Assembly: GCA_903920485.1 (NCBI GenBank)
Contig: CAIXMG010000054.1
Coordinates: 1-5,375 of the forward strand
Length of the DNA: 5,375 nucleotides
Reading direction: 5' to 3'
From: an uncultured bacterium
GTDB lineage: Bacteria; Patescibacteriota; Minisyncoccia; Phycocordibacterales; UBA1006
The stretch's first letter is position 1, and each line of letters opens with the position of its first letter. The notes under the pieces were generated by a model, which did not search any database, was not told the origin of the DNA, and saw only the letters and a list, made by a program, of their open reading frames with translations. Shown here in pieces: positions 5,028 to 5,375 of the stretch. The position numbers were made by a program, and so were the translations under genes.

Positions 5028-5375
5028 ATGAAATTGTTATCCCTATGTTTCACCAAACTCCTCAACTTCCTCTTTCCCACCGAATGCGTCGTCTGTGGCA
5101 CGGAAGGCCTCGACCTGTGTGACGAATGCATATCGGATTTCAAGTGGCCGAAACCACGACGACGAAAAGACAAGTGGAGGGTGTCGTTGTGGAATTACCG
5201 CGATCGGCAGGTGGAAAAGGTGATGCGTCACCTGAAAAACCATCCGAACGGACGATTGGCCGACATCATCGCGAAACGGTTTCAAGGAATGATCGTGAAC
5301 CGCCCCGCGGATCCAGCATCGTGGGTTATCATCCCGATCCCCGTCAGCGGGAAGCGCTTCCGCGAGCGCGGCTAC
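5028..5375 (+). CDS. comF: ComF-family competence protein, phosphoribosyltransferase-like (C-terminus beyond window)
   Basis: ComF proteins are needed for natural transformation in several bacteria, acting on the cytoplasmic side of DNA uptake. They combine an N-terminal zinc-binding element with a type I phosphoribosyltransferase-like domain. The 116 residues present show the zinc motif C20-VV-C23 and C31-DE-C34, spaced as in the family. A middle region, WNYRDRQVEKVMRHLKNHPN (residues 55-74), matches the usual 'y.y.g.vr.li..lKf.g'. The conserved VIIPIPVSGKRFRERGY (100-116) is the ComF form of 'vpVPls..r...RGfNq'. The PRPP-binding 'vDDv.TTG' loop would lie beyond the right edge. Start ATG 5028 gives the hydrophobic/cysteine head typical of ComF. 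It is transcribed away from pilM, 70 bp apart. Confidence 0.95.
   Translation, partial: MKLLSLCFTKLLNFLFPTECVVCGTEGLDLCDECISDFKWPKPRRRKDKWRVSLWNYRDRQVEKVMRHLKNHPNGRLADIIAKRFQGMIVNRPADPASWVIIPIPVSGKRFRERGY

Noticed and set aside
4958..5173. 72-codon N-terminal extension of pilM to position 5173
   Set aside because: It would read through the pilM -10 and across the start of comF. The added residues are basic, unlike any PilM head, whereas ATG 4957 gives a normal PilM start.
5043..5285. Minus-strand open frame of 80 codons opposite comF
   Set aside because: comF on the plus strand has paired zinc cysteines and the conserved VSGKRFRERGY segment; the reverse frame has no recognisable content.
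1..5375. CRISPR array, rRNA or tRNA genes
   Set aside because: No regularly spaced repeats and no recognisable tRNA or rRNA segments were seen; the window is almost wholly protein-coding.

Overview
The window looks like a chromosomal type IV pilus (T4P) locus from a bacterium of the Candidate Phyla Radiation (Patescibacteria), probably with a single membrane. This rests on a compact pilM-pilN-pilO set followed by a short single-pass protein in the PilP position, with no secretin (PilQ) gene and no lipoprotein-type PilP. The PilN head is an 'FIPKK'-type peptide rather than the proteobacterial 'INLLP'. Intergenic gaps are 4-5 bp, and Shine-Dalgarno (SD) sequences are absent. UGA serves as a normal stop, so the recoded Gracilibacteria/SR1 lineages are unlikely. 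The exact lineage cannot be read from this window.

Layout, left to right. (1) Positions 1-1431, minus strand: the first 477 codons of pilB, the pilus extension ATPase, running off the left edge. (2) Positions 1432-1593: an AT-rich spacer holding the pilB promoter, two 15-bp inverted repeats and a weak candidate hicB promoter. (3) Positions 1594-2055, plus strand: a hicB-hicA toxin-antitoxin pair, clearly lower in GC (about 44% and 37% by hand count) than sampled pil sequence (57-65%). (4) Positions 2054-2075: a hairpin terminator lying between converging genes. (5) Positions 2085-4957, minus strand: a four-gene operon transcribed as pilM, pilN, pilO and a small membrane protein with an 'NPFAP' motif. 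(6) Positions 4958-5027: a 70-bp divergent promoter region with an imperfect tandem repeat and a palindrome over the pilM -10. (7) Positions 5028-5375, plus strand: the first 116 codons of comF, running off the right edge.

How the genes fit together: PilB powers pilus polymerisation. PilM (cytoplasmic, actin-like), PilN and PilO (bitopic) and the small PilP-position protein form the inner alignment complex that links the motor to the pilus. ComF is a competence-associated phosphoribosyltransferase-like protein, so its divergent pairing with pilM suggests a link to DNA uptake. The hicBA cassette appears to be a later arrival between pilB and the pilMNO operon.

The most notable signals are -10 elements placed 6-8 nt from the ATG of pilM, pilB and comF, which predict leaderless transcripts; a PilB that has lost the first cysteine pair of its usual zinc motif; and the reduced PilP-position protein. 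I did not find a wholly unknown system here.
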